Shown here: piece by piece, positions 9,079-19,922 of the stretch | How positions within the stretch are numbered: position 1 is the stretch's first letter | Layout of the letters: each line of letters begins with the position of its first letter | NCBI RefSeq assembly: GCF_020379485.1 | Contig: NW_026016646.1 | Span: forward strand, 62,001 to 126,000 | Reading direction: 5' to 3' | Source of the DNA: Brassica napus | Lineage: Eukaryota > Streptophyta > Magnoliopsida > Brassicales > Brassicaceae | Length of the DNA: 64,000 nucleotides | Translations under genes and position numbers: made by a program | Notes under the pieces: generated by a model | The model's input: the letters and a program-made list of their open reading frames with translations, nothing else | Told to the model about the DNA's origin: nothing | Databases searched by the model: none

Positions 9079-12000
9079 TCAGAATGACAAAGAAGCTGTC
9101 ATATTCCCAAACAGGAAAAGTGGGATCACCTGATTTGAAAGTGGGATAGCTTCTTCATCCTAACTCCTATGAAATTTATTCAACTTCCTAGTGATTCTCC
9201 ATTACTATATGTATCAAAATCAAGCTTCTTACATCGCGATTCATCCTGTTTTGATTAGAATGACAAGGAAGCTGTCATATTCCCAAACAGGAAAACTGGG
9301 ATCACCTGATTTGAAAGTGGGATAGCTTCTTCATCCTAACTCCTATGAGATTTATTCAACTTCCTAGTGATTCTCCATTACTTTATGTGTTAAAATCAAG
9401 CTTCTTACATCGTGATTCATCTTGGTTTGATTAGAATGACAAGGAAGCTGTCATATTCCCAAACAGGAAAACTGGGATCACCTGATTTGAAAGTGGGATA
9501 GCTTCTTCATCCTAACTCCTATGAGATTTATTCAACTTCCTAATGGTTCTCCACTACTTTATGTATCCAATTCAAGCTTCTTACATCATGATTCATCCTT
9601 GTTTGATTAGAATGACAAAGAAGCTGTCATATTCCCAAACAGGAAAATTGGGATCACCTGATTTGAAACTGGGACAGCTTCTTCATCCTAACTCCTATGA
9701 GATTTATTCAACTTCCTAATGATTCTCCATTACTTTATGTATCAAAATCAAGCTTCTTACGTCGCGATTCATCCTGGTTTGATTAGAATGACAAGGAAGC
9801 TGTAATATTCCCAAACAGGAAAACTAGGATCACCTAATTTGAAAGTGGGATAGCTTCTTCATCCTAATTCCTATGAGATTTATTCAACTTCCTAATGGTT
9901 CTCCACTACTTTATGAATCCAATTCAAGCTTCTTACATCACGATTCATCCTGGTTTGATTAGAATGACAAAGAAGCTGTCATATTACCTAACAGGAAAAC
10001 TGGGATCACCTGATTTTGAAAGTGGGATAGGTTCTTCATCCTAACTCCTATGAGATTTATTCAACTTCCTAGTGATTCTCCATTACTTTATGTATCAAAA
10101 TCAAGCTTCTTACATCGCGATTCATCCTGGTTCGATTAGAATGACAAGGAAGCTGTTATATTCCCAAACAAGAAAACTAGGATCACATGATTTGAAAGTG
10201 GGATAGCTTCTTCATCCTAACTCCTATGAGATTTATTCAACTTCCTAGTGATTCTCCATTACTTTATGTATCAAAATCAAGCTTCTTACATCGCGATTCA
10301 TCCTGGTTTGATTAGAATAACAAGGAAGCTGTCATATTCCCAAACAGGAAAACTGGGATCATCTGATTTGAAAGTGGGATAGCTTCTTCATCCTAACTCC
10401 TATGAGATTTATTCAACTTCCTAATGGTTCTCCACTACTTTATGTATCAAAATCAAGCTTCTTACATCAAGATTCATCCTTGTTTGATTAGAATGACAAA
10501 GAAGCTATCATATTCCCAAACAGAAAAACTGGGATCACTTGATTTGAAAGTGGGATAGCTTCTTCATCCTAACTCCTATGAGATTTATTCAACTTCCTAG
10601 TGATTCTCCATTACTTTATATATCAAAATCAAGCTTCTTCCATCGCGATTCATCCTGGTTTGATTAGAATGACAAAGAAGCTGTCATATTCCCAAACCGG
10701 AAAAATGGGATCACCTGATTTGAAAGTGGGATAGCTTCTTCATCCTAACTCCTATGAAATTTATTCAACTTCCTAGTGATTCTCCATTACTATATGTATC
10801 AAAATCAAGCTTCTTACATCGCGATTCATCCTGTTTTGATTAGAATGACAAGGAAGCTGTCATATTCCCAAACAAGAAAACTGGGATCACCTGATTTGAA
10901 AGTGGGATAGCTTCTTCATCCTAACTCCTATGAGATTTATTCAACTTCCTAGTGATTCTCCATTACTTTATATAACAAAATCAAGCTTCTTACATCGCGA
11001 TTCATCCTGGTTTGATTAGAATGAAAAAGAAGCTGTCATATTCCCAAACAGGAAAAGTGGGATCACCTGATTTGAAAGTGGGATAGCTTCTTCATCCTAA
11101 CTCCTATGAAATTTATTCAACTTCCTAGTGATTCTCCATTACTATATGTATCAAAATCAAGCTTCTTACATCGCGATTCATCCTGTTTTGATTAGAATGA
11201 CAAGGAAGCTGTCATATTCCCAAACAGGAAAACTGGGATCACCTGATTTGAAAGTGGGATAGCTTCTTCATCCTAACTCCTATGAGATTTATTCAACTTC
11301 CTAGTGATTCTCCATTACTTTATGTGTCAAAATCAAGCTTCTTACATCGTGATTCATCTTGGTTTGATTAGAATGACAAGGAAGCTGTCATATTCCCAAA
11401 CAGGAAAACTGGGATCACCTGATTTGAAAGTGGGATAGCTTCTTCATCCTAACTCCTATGAAATTTATTCAACTTCCTAGTGATTCTCCATTACTATATG
11501 TATCAAAATCAAGCTTCTTACATCGCGATTCATCCTGTTTTGATTAGAATGACAAGGAAGCTGTCATATTCCCAAACAGGAAAACTGGGATCACCTGATT
11601 TGAAAGTGGGATAGCTTCTTCATCCTAACTCCTATGAGATTTATTCAACTTCCTAGTGATTCTCCATTACTTTATGTGTTAAAATCAAGCTTCTTACATC
11701 GTGATTCATCTTGGTTTGATTAGAATGACAAGGAAGCTGTCATATTCCCAAACAGGAAAACTGGGATCACCTGATTTGAAAGTGGGATAGCTTCTTTATC
11801 CTAACTCCTATGAGATTTATTCAACTTCCTAATGGTTCTCCACTACTTTATGTATCCAATTCAAGCTTCTTACATCATGATTCATCCTGGTTTGATTAGA
11901 ATGACAAAGAAGCTGTCATATTCCCAAACAGGAAAATTGGGATCACCTGATTTGAAACTGGGACAGCTTCTTCATCCTAACTCCTATGAGATTTATTCAA

Positions 12001-12181
12001 CTTCCTAATGATTCTCCATTACTTTATGTATCAAAATCAAGCTTCTTACGTCGCGATTCATCCTGGTTTGATTAGAATGACAAGGAAGCTGTAATATTCC
12101 CAAACAGGAAAACTAGGATCACCTAATTTGAAATTGGGATAACTTCTTCATCCTAACTCCTATGAGATTTATTCAACTTCC
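9079..12181 (+). repeat. CentBr-like 176-bp centromeric satellite array, about 17.6 units
   Basis: The anchor AGAATGACAA recurs at 9081, 9257, 9433, 9609, 9785, 9961 and onward every 176-177 bp to 12181. Nearly every unit has a HindIII site within TCAAGCTTCTT (for example 9222 and 9398). The period, HindIII site and sequence fit the Brassica centromeric satellite CentBr as I remember it. Units differ by scattered single-base changes, and shared variants show that blocks were duplicated (see findings). GYP-B truncates the array on the left and COP1a on the right, so both flanks are insertion junctions. There is no open frame. Its role is as the DNA base for the centromeric histone. Confidence 0.93.
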
Positions 12182-12360
12182 TATGAACTTTAGAGAATCT
12201 GAGTTTGATATAAGGAAAGAAAGGGATTAGAGAAGTTTAGAGATGATTTAGACCGAGTTTAGCTAAGAGTTTAGTGTAGAATCATGATTGAGAGTCTTTG
12301 AATCTAAGAAAGTGTTTTTGTGTCAAGAACTGTCTAATCTTTTATTAATGAGGAGATTAC

Positions 12361-12370
12361 ATATTTATAC
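12361..12370 (-). promoter_or_regulatory. COP1a LTR TATA-like box
   Basis: The minus strand reads GTATAAATAT, about 300 bp downstream of the GTACGG cluster in the same LTR. Confidence 0.5.
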
Positions 12371-12670
12371 TTAGAGAACATAGGGTTTCCAAATGGGTTA
12401 AGGTCGCCTAAGCATGCGAGGTCAAATGGGAAGAGCTAGCCGGTTTTGAATCCATCCAATAGGGGCCATCACACGTTTGATCCCTTTGGCATCTTGGATC
12501 AGATGCCAAACACCTTTACAGCCTGTCTTAGCTGTAAAGCCGCGCCTCCTCTTATCCATAAACGGTCATCTCCTTTCCTTTGGCCGAGACCTTTCCTTTT
12601 GCATAAGTGTCTTCAGCCTTTCCCTCTTCCTTGTTGTTCAAACTTCTTTTTACCGTGGTAACTTCAGATG

Positions 12671-12792
12671 GTACGGACATGGTAACTCCGTACACTTTAC
12701 CCTAAGTTTGCACAACTTCAGAATGTGGAGAAAGGTCGAGACTCAAGTAATCTTGGTCGAACTGATCCGTACGGTTTGTACCGTCCGTACCA
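12671..12792 (-). promoter_or_regulatory. U3 cluster of GTACGG/CCGTAC motifs, COP1a LTR
   Basis: Copies include GTACGGAC (12671-12678), CCGTAC (12688), CCGTACGG (12768-12775) and CCGTCCGTACC (12782-12792). The cluster sits upstream of the TATA box, as expected for an enhancer. GTAC is the core recognised by plant SBP-box factors and copper-response elements. Any link to them here is inference. Confidence 0.5.
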
Positions 12793-12892
12793 TTCTCCCA
12801 ATGCATCTCTCACTTCAGTCTTTGCTTCATCTCCTTATCCCTTTCATTACCCAAGTCTCTCTAAGCCTTCATATCAACTCCTCATCTCAACA

Positions 12893-12901
12893 CTCCCCCT
12901 C
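12893..12901 (-). other. COP1a polypurine tract
   Basis: The minus strand reads GAGGGGGAG immediately before the LTR start TGTTGAG. Confidence 0.88.
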
Positions 12902-13032
12902 AAGCTTAGCTTTGTGAAAGTCTAAGCTTGGATAGCCATGAGATCTTCCTCATTAAAAACCTTACCAAAGAAAACCCATTGGGACAAAACTTTGATAAGG
13001 GAAAAAGAGTAAAGACCTCATAGCTAAGGGGC

Positions 13033-14037
13033 TTAGCTCCTTCTCGTGAGATCAATGAGTCCTAGCCGGCTATGGATGGACTCAATTGTCTTCTGCCTTG
13101 CTGCCTTTGTGAACACATCTGCTAGCTGATCTTCACTTCTTGTGTAACATGGTAAGATGACTCCAAGAAGTATCATCTGCCTCACCTTGTGACAATCTAC
13201 CTCAATGTGCTTGGTTCTCTCATGGAAGACTGAGTTGGTGGCAATGTGTATAGCAGCCTGGTTGTCGCAATGCATTGTCATTGGAGTGGATTGAGTAATC
13301 TCCAAGTGCTTCAGTATCCCTTTGATCCACACAAGCTCATTAGTCAGCTTCAGCATAGCTCGGTATTCAGCTTCAGCACTTGAGCATGAGACCACCTTCT
13401 GCTTCTTACTCTTCCAAGTTACCAAGTTCCCTCCAATGAATGTGCAGTAGCCAGTTGTGGACCTTCTATCTGCTCTATCTCCTGCCCAATCCGCATCACA
13501 GTAGCCCACAACTTCAGTACTTCCATTACACCCCATCCACACTCCTTGATCCGCTGAGCCATTGAGATACATCAAGATCCGGTTCACCATTCCCCAATGA
13601 TGTTCTTTTGGAACTTGCATATGCTGGCTTACCTGGTTCACAGCAAAACAAATATCAGGACGTGTGATGGTTAGGTATATAAGCTTACCCACTAGCTTTC
13701 TATAAAGCTTTGCATCCTTGAATGGTGGACTGTCTTCAATCTCCCCCTCACGTGGAACCTTGTATCCATCTTCCAAGGGAGTCTTGGCTGTCTTTCCATC
13801 AAGCTTACCTGCATCTTTCAACAGATCAAGTGTATACTTTCTTTGGGATAGAAACAAACCTTCCTTGGATCTACATATCTCAATCCCAAGGAAGTATTTC
13901 ATCTCTCCCAAGTCTTTAATCTCAAAAACAGATTTAAGAAAGTCTTTGGTGGCTTGTATCTCTTTTTTATCACTACCTGTTATAATGATGTCATCTACAT
14001 ATACAAGTAGAACGACAATACCTGAAGGTGTGTTGAG
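13033..14037 (-). pseudogene. COP1a gag-pol, C-terminal segment (end of RT and RNase H)
   Basis: The 335 codons hold the catalytic RT motif YVDDIIITGSD, the connection region (LGEMKYFLGIEI...GLFLSQRKYTLDLLK) and copia RNase H (GYCDADWAGD, SSAEAEYRAM, HCDNQAAIHIA, TRSEDQLADVFTKA). It stops 130 bp before the PPT. NA5a interrupts the gene between LFTLN and TPSGIV, so these codons are cut off from the LTR promoter by about 5.9 kb. The frame across the break is preserved. Copia elements place integrase before RT, consistent with the upstream segments. Confidence 0.92.
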
Positions 14038-14929
14038 TGTTGAACTGAAGAGGAGATGGAGCTTGTACAATAATAGGGCAAGCTCTAGAAGATGTCTAGA
14101 AGAGTTCAATCAAGCTTCAGAAGTGTTCTGAAGTAGTTATCTTGTGAGGTTAAGTCTAGGAAAGACTTATACTGATCATATGAAGGCTTTGGAGGAGTTA
14201 GAGAGAAGATGGAAGTATGGTGCAAAGATAGGGCGTTGTAAGGGTCAACCTTAGAAGGAAGTTAGATGAAGGCATAGGGCGAGTGTACGGACCTCAAGGC
14301 CGTACAGCGTCCGTACAACCTATCCAGTTCGGCCATCATCCGGATCAGCCTTGCCCAAGTTGTGCAATGTGTGGGCGCGACTTAGTTTGAATCATGTGAC
14401 CGTTGGAGACTCTTGGAGGCAAGGGAAGATTCAAATGGATAAGGTGAGCTGTTGGTATGAGCTGGAAAGGTAAAGGTGCTTTACCTTTACAGCCTTGACT
14501 CATCCTATCCATTCAATTCAAATGAAGCAATCTAAGCCCTTTACATTGGATCAAGTCGCCAGCTAAGAACCAGAACATCAAGACCAGTCTTCTCTCATCC
14601 TTACCATCCATTCTATCTTGTATTTACAGCCTTAGGATCTAGGTTTATGATCTAAGTTGTAAAGCTCATATAAAAGCTTAGTATGGTCGTTTGTAAACAG
14701 GTTAAGTGAGTAAAGGGGGGAAACCCTTCTCCTTCATGTTCTATGAAAGTCTGTTCTTGATACTAAGTCTCTAATCTATTCTCTAAGTCTCTCAGTCTCT
14801 TTAATCTCGTTACCTAGTCTCTTTCATACTCTAAATCTCTCCCCATACTCATAAGTCTCAAATCTGTTCACATAAACTCTCCTAAACACTTTCTCACACA
14901 CACCTTGAGTAAATCCTTATAAAATCTCA
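14038..14929 (+). repeat. NA5a 5' LTR
   Basis: It begins TGTTGAACTGAAGAG and ends TTATAAAATCTCA. It has a TATA-like CATATAAAA at 14667-14675. A CT-rich stretch of AGTCTCT repeats at about 14760-14870 forms the transcribed part. Confidence 0.93.
14285..14316 (+). promoter_or_regulatory. U3 GTACGG/CCGTAC cluster, NA5a LTR
   Basis: GTACGGAC, GCCGTAC and GTCCGTAC occur within 32 bp, about 350 bp upstream of the TATA-like box. The same motif cluster occurs in COP1, COP2, COP3, NA7 and NA8 LTRs. Confidence 0.5.
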
Positions 14930-14947
14930 TGGTATCAGAGCCAGGTT
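14930..14947 (+). other. NA5a primer binding site (initiator tRNA-Met)
   Basis: TGGTATCAGAGCCAGGTT is an 18-nt match to the initiator tRNA-Met 3' end and touches the LTR with no gap. It is followed by ATCA-loop sequence and GAACCTGG, which can pair with its CCAGGTTC end. Confidence 0.92.
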
Positions 14948-17900
14948 CATCAGAACCTGGTATCTAACTTCCGCAAAGCTCAAGCCCACTTCCATGGCTG
15001 TTTGAAGCAAAGAAGAAGCTCTTTGGTCCAGCCAACGTTTGTTCATCTTCAGGAGGAAGATAAACACATCCGAGGTGCCTTAGAAGCTGTATGTGCTCTA
15101 TTCTGACTTATCAAGCTCGACCTGAAGAAAGGAGACCCTGAAGAACAAAGCCTTGAAGCGGTTTGACAACACTCTTCAAGAGCTAGATTCATGAGTCTTA
15201 GTGGTGGTTCAAGAAGAAAGGTGACAGCTTTCTACTTGGTACTGGTTTTGGCGACTTGAAAGGGAGGAAAGGAGGTGTCTCAGCCATGGTGGGTTCAAGA
15301 GGATGGTTCATGGAAGAAGAAGGGGTGTGATATGACACCAGGAGCTCAACATCTGGTCATGAACCATGGAGATTCAAGGAACTAGCAAAAGTTCCTTGGC
15401 TGTAAGCTGGATCTCTTTCCCTCTTTATTAAAAGCTTGAGTATAGAAATGTTGAGGTGGTGTGATGATTGATGTGTTGTGTAATCCCGGATCTAATGATG
15501 CTTGTCAGGAAGTTAGTAGACGTCTAAACCTGCTTGTGTTTCATGAAATGAATCCGCTGGCTGTCTTACATTGAAGCATTAGATTCATGTCTAAGTGCTG
15601 AGTAAAGAAGCTCTTAAGAGTGCCTAAGTAACTTGTCTTGAATCTGTTAGGATCTTGCTTGTACTTAGAGAGTTAGCTTGCAAAGAATAGAACTTGATAA
15701 TGCCTTGTGTCTATCTGTTGCATTGCTTGTGATAGTAGGAATCAAACTTGATTATATATTAATCAAGATTTGACATCAATACTATTGAAAATGGTTAAAT
15801 GCTTAATGACAGCTCTGAATAAACTTGTCTTGTTAGGATGATAGATTATATTATCTAATCATGCTTGCTTTCATGAGTTAAAAACTGATTAGGATTAATG
15901 CATACTGCCTTGGTGCTGCCTTGTATTATTGCATTTAGATTAAAATCTAAACTGCATATTAAGGAGTGTTTAAAATTGCCTAAATACTTTGACTTGAATC
16001 TGATAAGGTCTTGCTTAGTATTTAGAGAATGGTTGCTTGCATAGATAAGAACTTGACATTGTCTTGATTCTATCTAATGTTATAAAGCTTGAGACATTGG
16101 TGATCAAACTTGATGAAGTCAAGGATTGATCCCAATGCAATTGTGTCTTATCTTGGCTAGAGTTTGAGTGATGTTTCAGGTTCACAAAAGGTGTTCCTAA
16201 GTCATCATCAAATCCGAGTTGAAAGAGAAAGTATGATGCCCATTGTGTGTACAATGGAGAGGTGTTACAAGAAAGGGAGAAGCACAGATGGTTGTAAAAC
16301 TCACTGGTGCTCTTCTTCTTAACATTGCAAGTACCAGAAGAAGAAGCCAACCGGGTCTAGGCAGTGGCGTGCCTATTCAAGAGGGTGCTCAAACTAAGAC
16401 AGAGCACTCTTGGCTGTGTGAAGAAGAAGGCTACTCTATCAAGGCGGCTTCTATTGTGAGGTGATTGAAGAAGTAGCTGAAGCATCCACAAGCATTCCAT
16501 CATGGTGGTGACTTCAGAAGGGTGATTGCAATAAGAGAAGAAGAAGAAGTAAGGATTCAAGTGGTAACTTTGAGAACCACTCCTCATCATTTTAACCAAG
16601 GGAGTAAACCTAATCTCATCTATTTTAATATGTCTTGATAGGTTTATCTCCTGATTATACTATGTGCTTTCCCTAATGCCATTAAGAATTTATAGCTTCT
16701 AGTAGAATGTCTAGGCTAATTGCACTGAAATTGTTTTGCTGCTGCATTGTCTTATTGATAGTAAGTAATGTCTAGAGTCCCAGAATCTCATGGTCTGTTA
16801 TTGCATTGTCTTGGATGTTGTCATAGCTTGAATCATCCTGAATGTGTTGTAGAATTGAGTAGAATGTCTCTGCTGCTTGCATCATGATTGATAAGCCATT
16901 TTGCATACATAAGCATATCTCATAGTGTCTAAGTTCAATCCTATTGTTATCTGATGCTATTGCCTATGTTTAATCCATCAATGAAAGTCTTGCATCAATT
17001 AGAAATTGTCTAAGTTGTTTGCATCATTGGTTTTGATTGAAACTGTTGTGCATAGCCTTAATATTGCTCATGGATTGAACCTGTTGCATTCATATAGCTA
17101 AAGCTTTAAGATTGTGCATTCATGTAATAATGCATTTAAAAATGAGCCTAAATTGCAAATGTGCTGATAAGCTTGTATTGCATTTAGAGAACTTAAAAAA
17201 AAAAAAATAGAACTTGCATTGTCATTGTTAAGAGATTGAAATCTACTTGTCTTGTCTCAGTCCAGTTCTGATTGTTGCTATGCCATAGTTAAATCCATCA
17301 GTGATGTCTTATAAGCATTTAGAAGTATGTCTAAGCTATTTGGATCATTGGCATTGATAAAACTAGTGAGCATAAGCATGAATTGAATCACTCTTGTCGC
17401 CTTGATTGCATAAGTATCATCTAGACTTGTGTTTCATTTGGGTTAAATCTATTTCATTCATATAGTGAGTATGTAACCTAATGCATTCAGTTATTGTTGC
17501 ATTTAAAAAAAAAACTGAATTGATTGTCTTTGCTTTATTGTGTTGATTGTCTAGCTTGTTTCAAGTATTATATATTATTGTGGCATTGGTGATCAAACAG
17601 GATAGATAATCTTGGTTTGATCTCAATGGGATGATCTGATCTTGCATTGAGTTGTGGTGGTGTTAGGTACACAAGGAATGGGATACATGTAACTCACCAA
17701 CAACCAAGAATATAAAGACAAAGGTCTTGTGCCATTGCATATCATCACTAGGACATGTTAGTCCATAATCTACAGGAAGTGTAGTGTGATTGAGTATGCA
17801 ATGAGAGATGGCCATTGCATAATACCATTGGACATATCTAGTCCTTAGTCTACAGGAAGTGTAGCATGGGTCATTATGCAATGAAAGGTGTGTCTTGTGA

Positions 17901-19016
17901 GACTCTCTATGGTGATTCAAACACCCTAGTTCCTGGTTAAGGAAGAGAGTAAACTCACAAGAAGAAAGCTATCATGAAAGATGATAGTTATTAGACCATG
18001 GAGATGCATAGGATCATCACAAGCTTAGCTCCTTCTGGTCTCGGTTCTAAGCTTGAGGGGGAGTCTTAATGCATATGATCCATGGTCAGTAACAAGTCTT
18101 TTGCAAAAGCTTCTACAAGGATCATCAACCGGACCAAGTCAGTGGCGTGTCTAGGCAAGAGGCTGTTCAGAGCAGCCTTGGCGAGTGAGGAGGAAGGCTC
18201 TCCATCAATGCGGCTTCAATGAGGGGTGATTGAGGAGAAGCTGATGAATCCATTCTGCCTTTCCAAGAAGTTGATGATGCCATGAAGATGATGCTTTGGC
18301 CGAGTTTGGAAACTCACAAAAACACAAGGGAAGTTCCCTTAGACTTTTAAAACTCTTTTCAATCTTTTTCATTCATCTTATTCATTACTTGTGCTTGAAA
18401 AGATACTTAAGATGATTATGATTGAATTGTGAGATTGTGTGCATCAAATGTGATGCAGGATATTCATTTTCTTGTCTTTGATAGGTACTGATGCACCTTT
18501 GGGATAATGTATCAGGTACCATTGCTTGAGCCTCACTAAAGATGTTCCTGGTCAGTTCCTAGCTTCTCTAAGATGGCTGAGAAGTCTGTTGAGAGGGGGA
18601 GATCCAAACCAGTTCTATGAAGAGGGCAAGCCGTGTGTGAAGTGTTGATCAGCCTCACTAGTGTTTCAAAGATGATCTGGTCGTGTCCTAGCTTCTCTAA
18701 GATGGCTATGAAGTCAGTTGAGAGGGGGAGACTTCAAACCGGTTCCATGAAGAGGTGAAGCTGAAGTGTGAAGTGTGAAGTGTGCGCAAAGCTGTGAAGA
18801 GTTGCTGCACCTGTTAGGCCGTGATCCAGAGCTTCTTGTGTCCAACCACATTGGTTCTAAGGCACAAGAGCTCACTGGCCAATCCCTAGGCTTTGGAGAG
18901 CTCTACTCTTTTTCCCTTGCAAGGTTTTGTCCCAATGGGTTTTCCTTGTAAGGTTTTTAATGAGGGAGACTCTTCAGAGTTCCAAGCTTGGCTTAGGATC
19001 TCCTAAAGTCAAGCTT
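14948..19016 (+). other. NA5a internal region, non-coding
   Basis: I see only short open frames and no gag, zinc knuckle, protease, integrase or RT motif. Recognisable structure includes degenerate internal repeats that read GGCGGCTTC...GTGATTGA (about 16363-16490 and 18142-18260), a poly(A) run near 17197, and a tandem fold at 17733-17883. A duplicated block carries GAGAGGGGGAGA (18590 and 18720), and an internal PPT-like GAGGGGGAG lies at 18055-18063. The GGTTTTGTCCCA box is at about 18905-18966. Confidence 0.8.
17733..17883 (+). other. Tandem pair of predicted three-way-junction folds, NA5a
   Basis: Unit 1 (17733-17803) and unit 2 (17813-17883) each have an outer stem, CATTGCATA with TATGCAATG (extended to CATTGCATAAT/ATTATGCAATG in unit 2). 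Each has two inner hairpins, GGAC/GTCC and CTACA/TGTAG, the latter with invariant loop GGAAG. NA7 and NA8 keep the same arrangement. Possible roles include RNA packaging or dimerisation; a miniature inverted-repeat insertion duplicated in the ancestor is an alternative. Confidence 0.6.
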
Positions 19017-19025
19017 GAGGGGGAG
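19017..19025 (+). other. NA5a polypurine tract
   Basis: GAGGGGGAG is followed at once by the 3' LTR start TGTTGAAC. Confidence 0.88.
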
Positions 19026-19917
19026 TGTTGAACTGAAGAGGAGATGGAGCTTGTACAATAATAGGGCAAGCTCTAGAAGATGTCTAGAAGAGTTCAATCA
19101 AGCTTCAGAAGTGTTCTGAAGTAGTTATCTTGTGAGGTTAAGTCTAGGAAAGACTTATACTGATCATATGAAGGCTTTGGAGGAGTTAGAGAGAAGATGG
19201 AAGTATGGTGCAAAGATAGGGCGTTGTAAGGGTCAACCTTAGAAGGAAGTTAGATGAAGGCATAGGGCGAGTGTACGGACCTCAAGGCCGTACAGCGTCC
19301 GTACAACCTATCCAGTTCGGCCATCATCCGGATCAGCCTTGCCCAAGTTGTGCAATGTGTGGGCGCGACTTAGTTTGAATCATGTGACCGTTGGAGACTC
19401 TTGGAGGCAAGGGAAGATTCAAATGGATAAGGTGAGCTGTTGGTATGAGCTGGAAAGGTAAAGGTGCTTTACCTTTACAGCCTTGACTCATCCTATCCAT
19501 TCAATTCAAATGAAGCAATCTAAGCCCTTTACATTGGATCAAGTCGCCAGCTAAGAACCAGAACATCAAGACCAGTCTTCTCTCATCCTTACCATCCATT
19601 CTATCTTGTATTTACAGCCTTAGGATCTAGGTTTATGATCTAAGTTGTAAAGCTCATATAAAAGCTTAGTATGGTCGTTTGTAAACAGGTTAAGTGAGTA
19701 AAGGGGGGAAACCCTTCTCCTTCATGTTCTATGAAAGTCTGTTCTTGATACTAAGTCTCTAATCTATTCTCTAAGTCTCTCAGTCTCTTTAATCTCGTTA
19801 CCTAGTCTCTTTCATACTCTAAATCTCTCCCCATACTCATAAGTCTCAAATCTGTTCACATAAACTCTCCTAAACACTTTCTCACACACACCTTGAGTAA
19901 ATCCTTATAAAATCTCA
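19026..19917 (+). repeat. NA5a 3' LTR
   Basis: It is 892 bp, the same length as the 5' copy, with no difference noticed by eye. It is followed by the target duplication TTGAG. Confidence 0.93.
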
Positions 19918-19922
19918 TTGAG

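Larger units (their letters stand above)
12182..12892 (-). repeat. COP1a 3' LTR
   Basis: The 711-bp LTR reads TGTTGAGATGAGG...AAAGTTCATA on the minus strand. It matches 39002-39613 with a few differences and 41772-42481 (COP1b) nearly completely. The plus strand begins TATGAAC directly after satellite. Confidence 0.92.
14038..19917 (+). mobile_element. NA5a: non-autonomous LTR retrotransposon (5.88 kb, no gag-pol)
   Basis: It has two 892-bp LTRs that look identical, an 18-nt tRNA-Met PBS, a GAGGGGGAG PPT and about 4.1 kb of internal DNA without gag or pol. The target duplication TTGAG is at 14033-14037 and 19918-19922. LTR ends are canonical TG..CA. Organisation fits a LARD-type element. LTR and internal sequence are shared with NA7 and, more weakly, NA8, so they form one family group. 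It interrupts COP1a pol. Confidence 0.93.

Noticed and set aside
9079..12181. CRISPR-like or protein-repeat interpretation of the tandem array
   Set aside because: Units are 176 bp head to tail with no spacers and no open frame. It is satellite DNA.
12446..12925. Repeated small frames within LTRs (also at 39266, 42036, 31683, 62493, 54357 and 59301)
   Set aside because: They lie inside LTRs, recur only because the LTRs recur, and have no domain or start context.
14930..14947. tRNA gene fragment at TGGTATCAGAGCCAGGTT sites
   Set aside because: Only the 18-nt complement of the tRNA 3' end is present, always beside an LTR. These are primer binding sites.
17663..17920. 85-codon frame present in both NA5a and NA7 (47293-47550)
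   Set aside because: It covers the tandem inverted-repeat folds and runs antisense to the element. Conservation is explained by the shared DNA structure.
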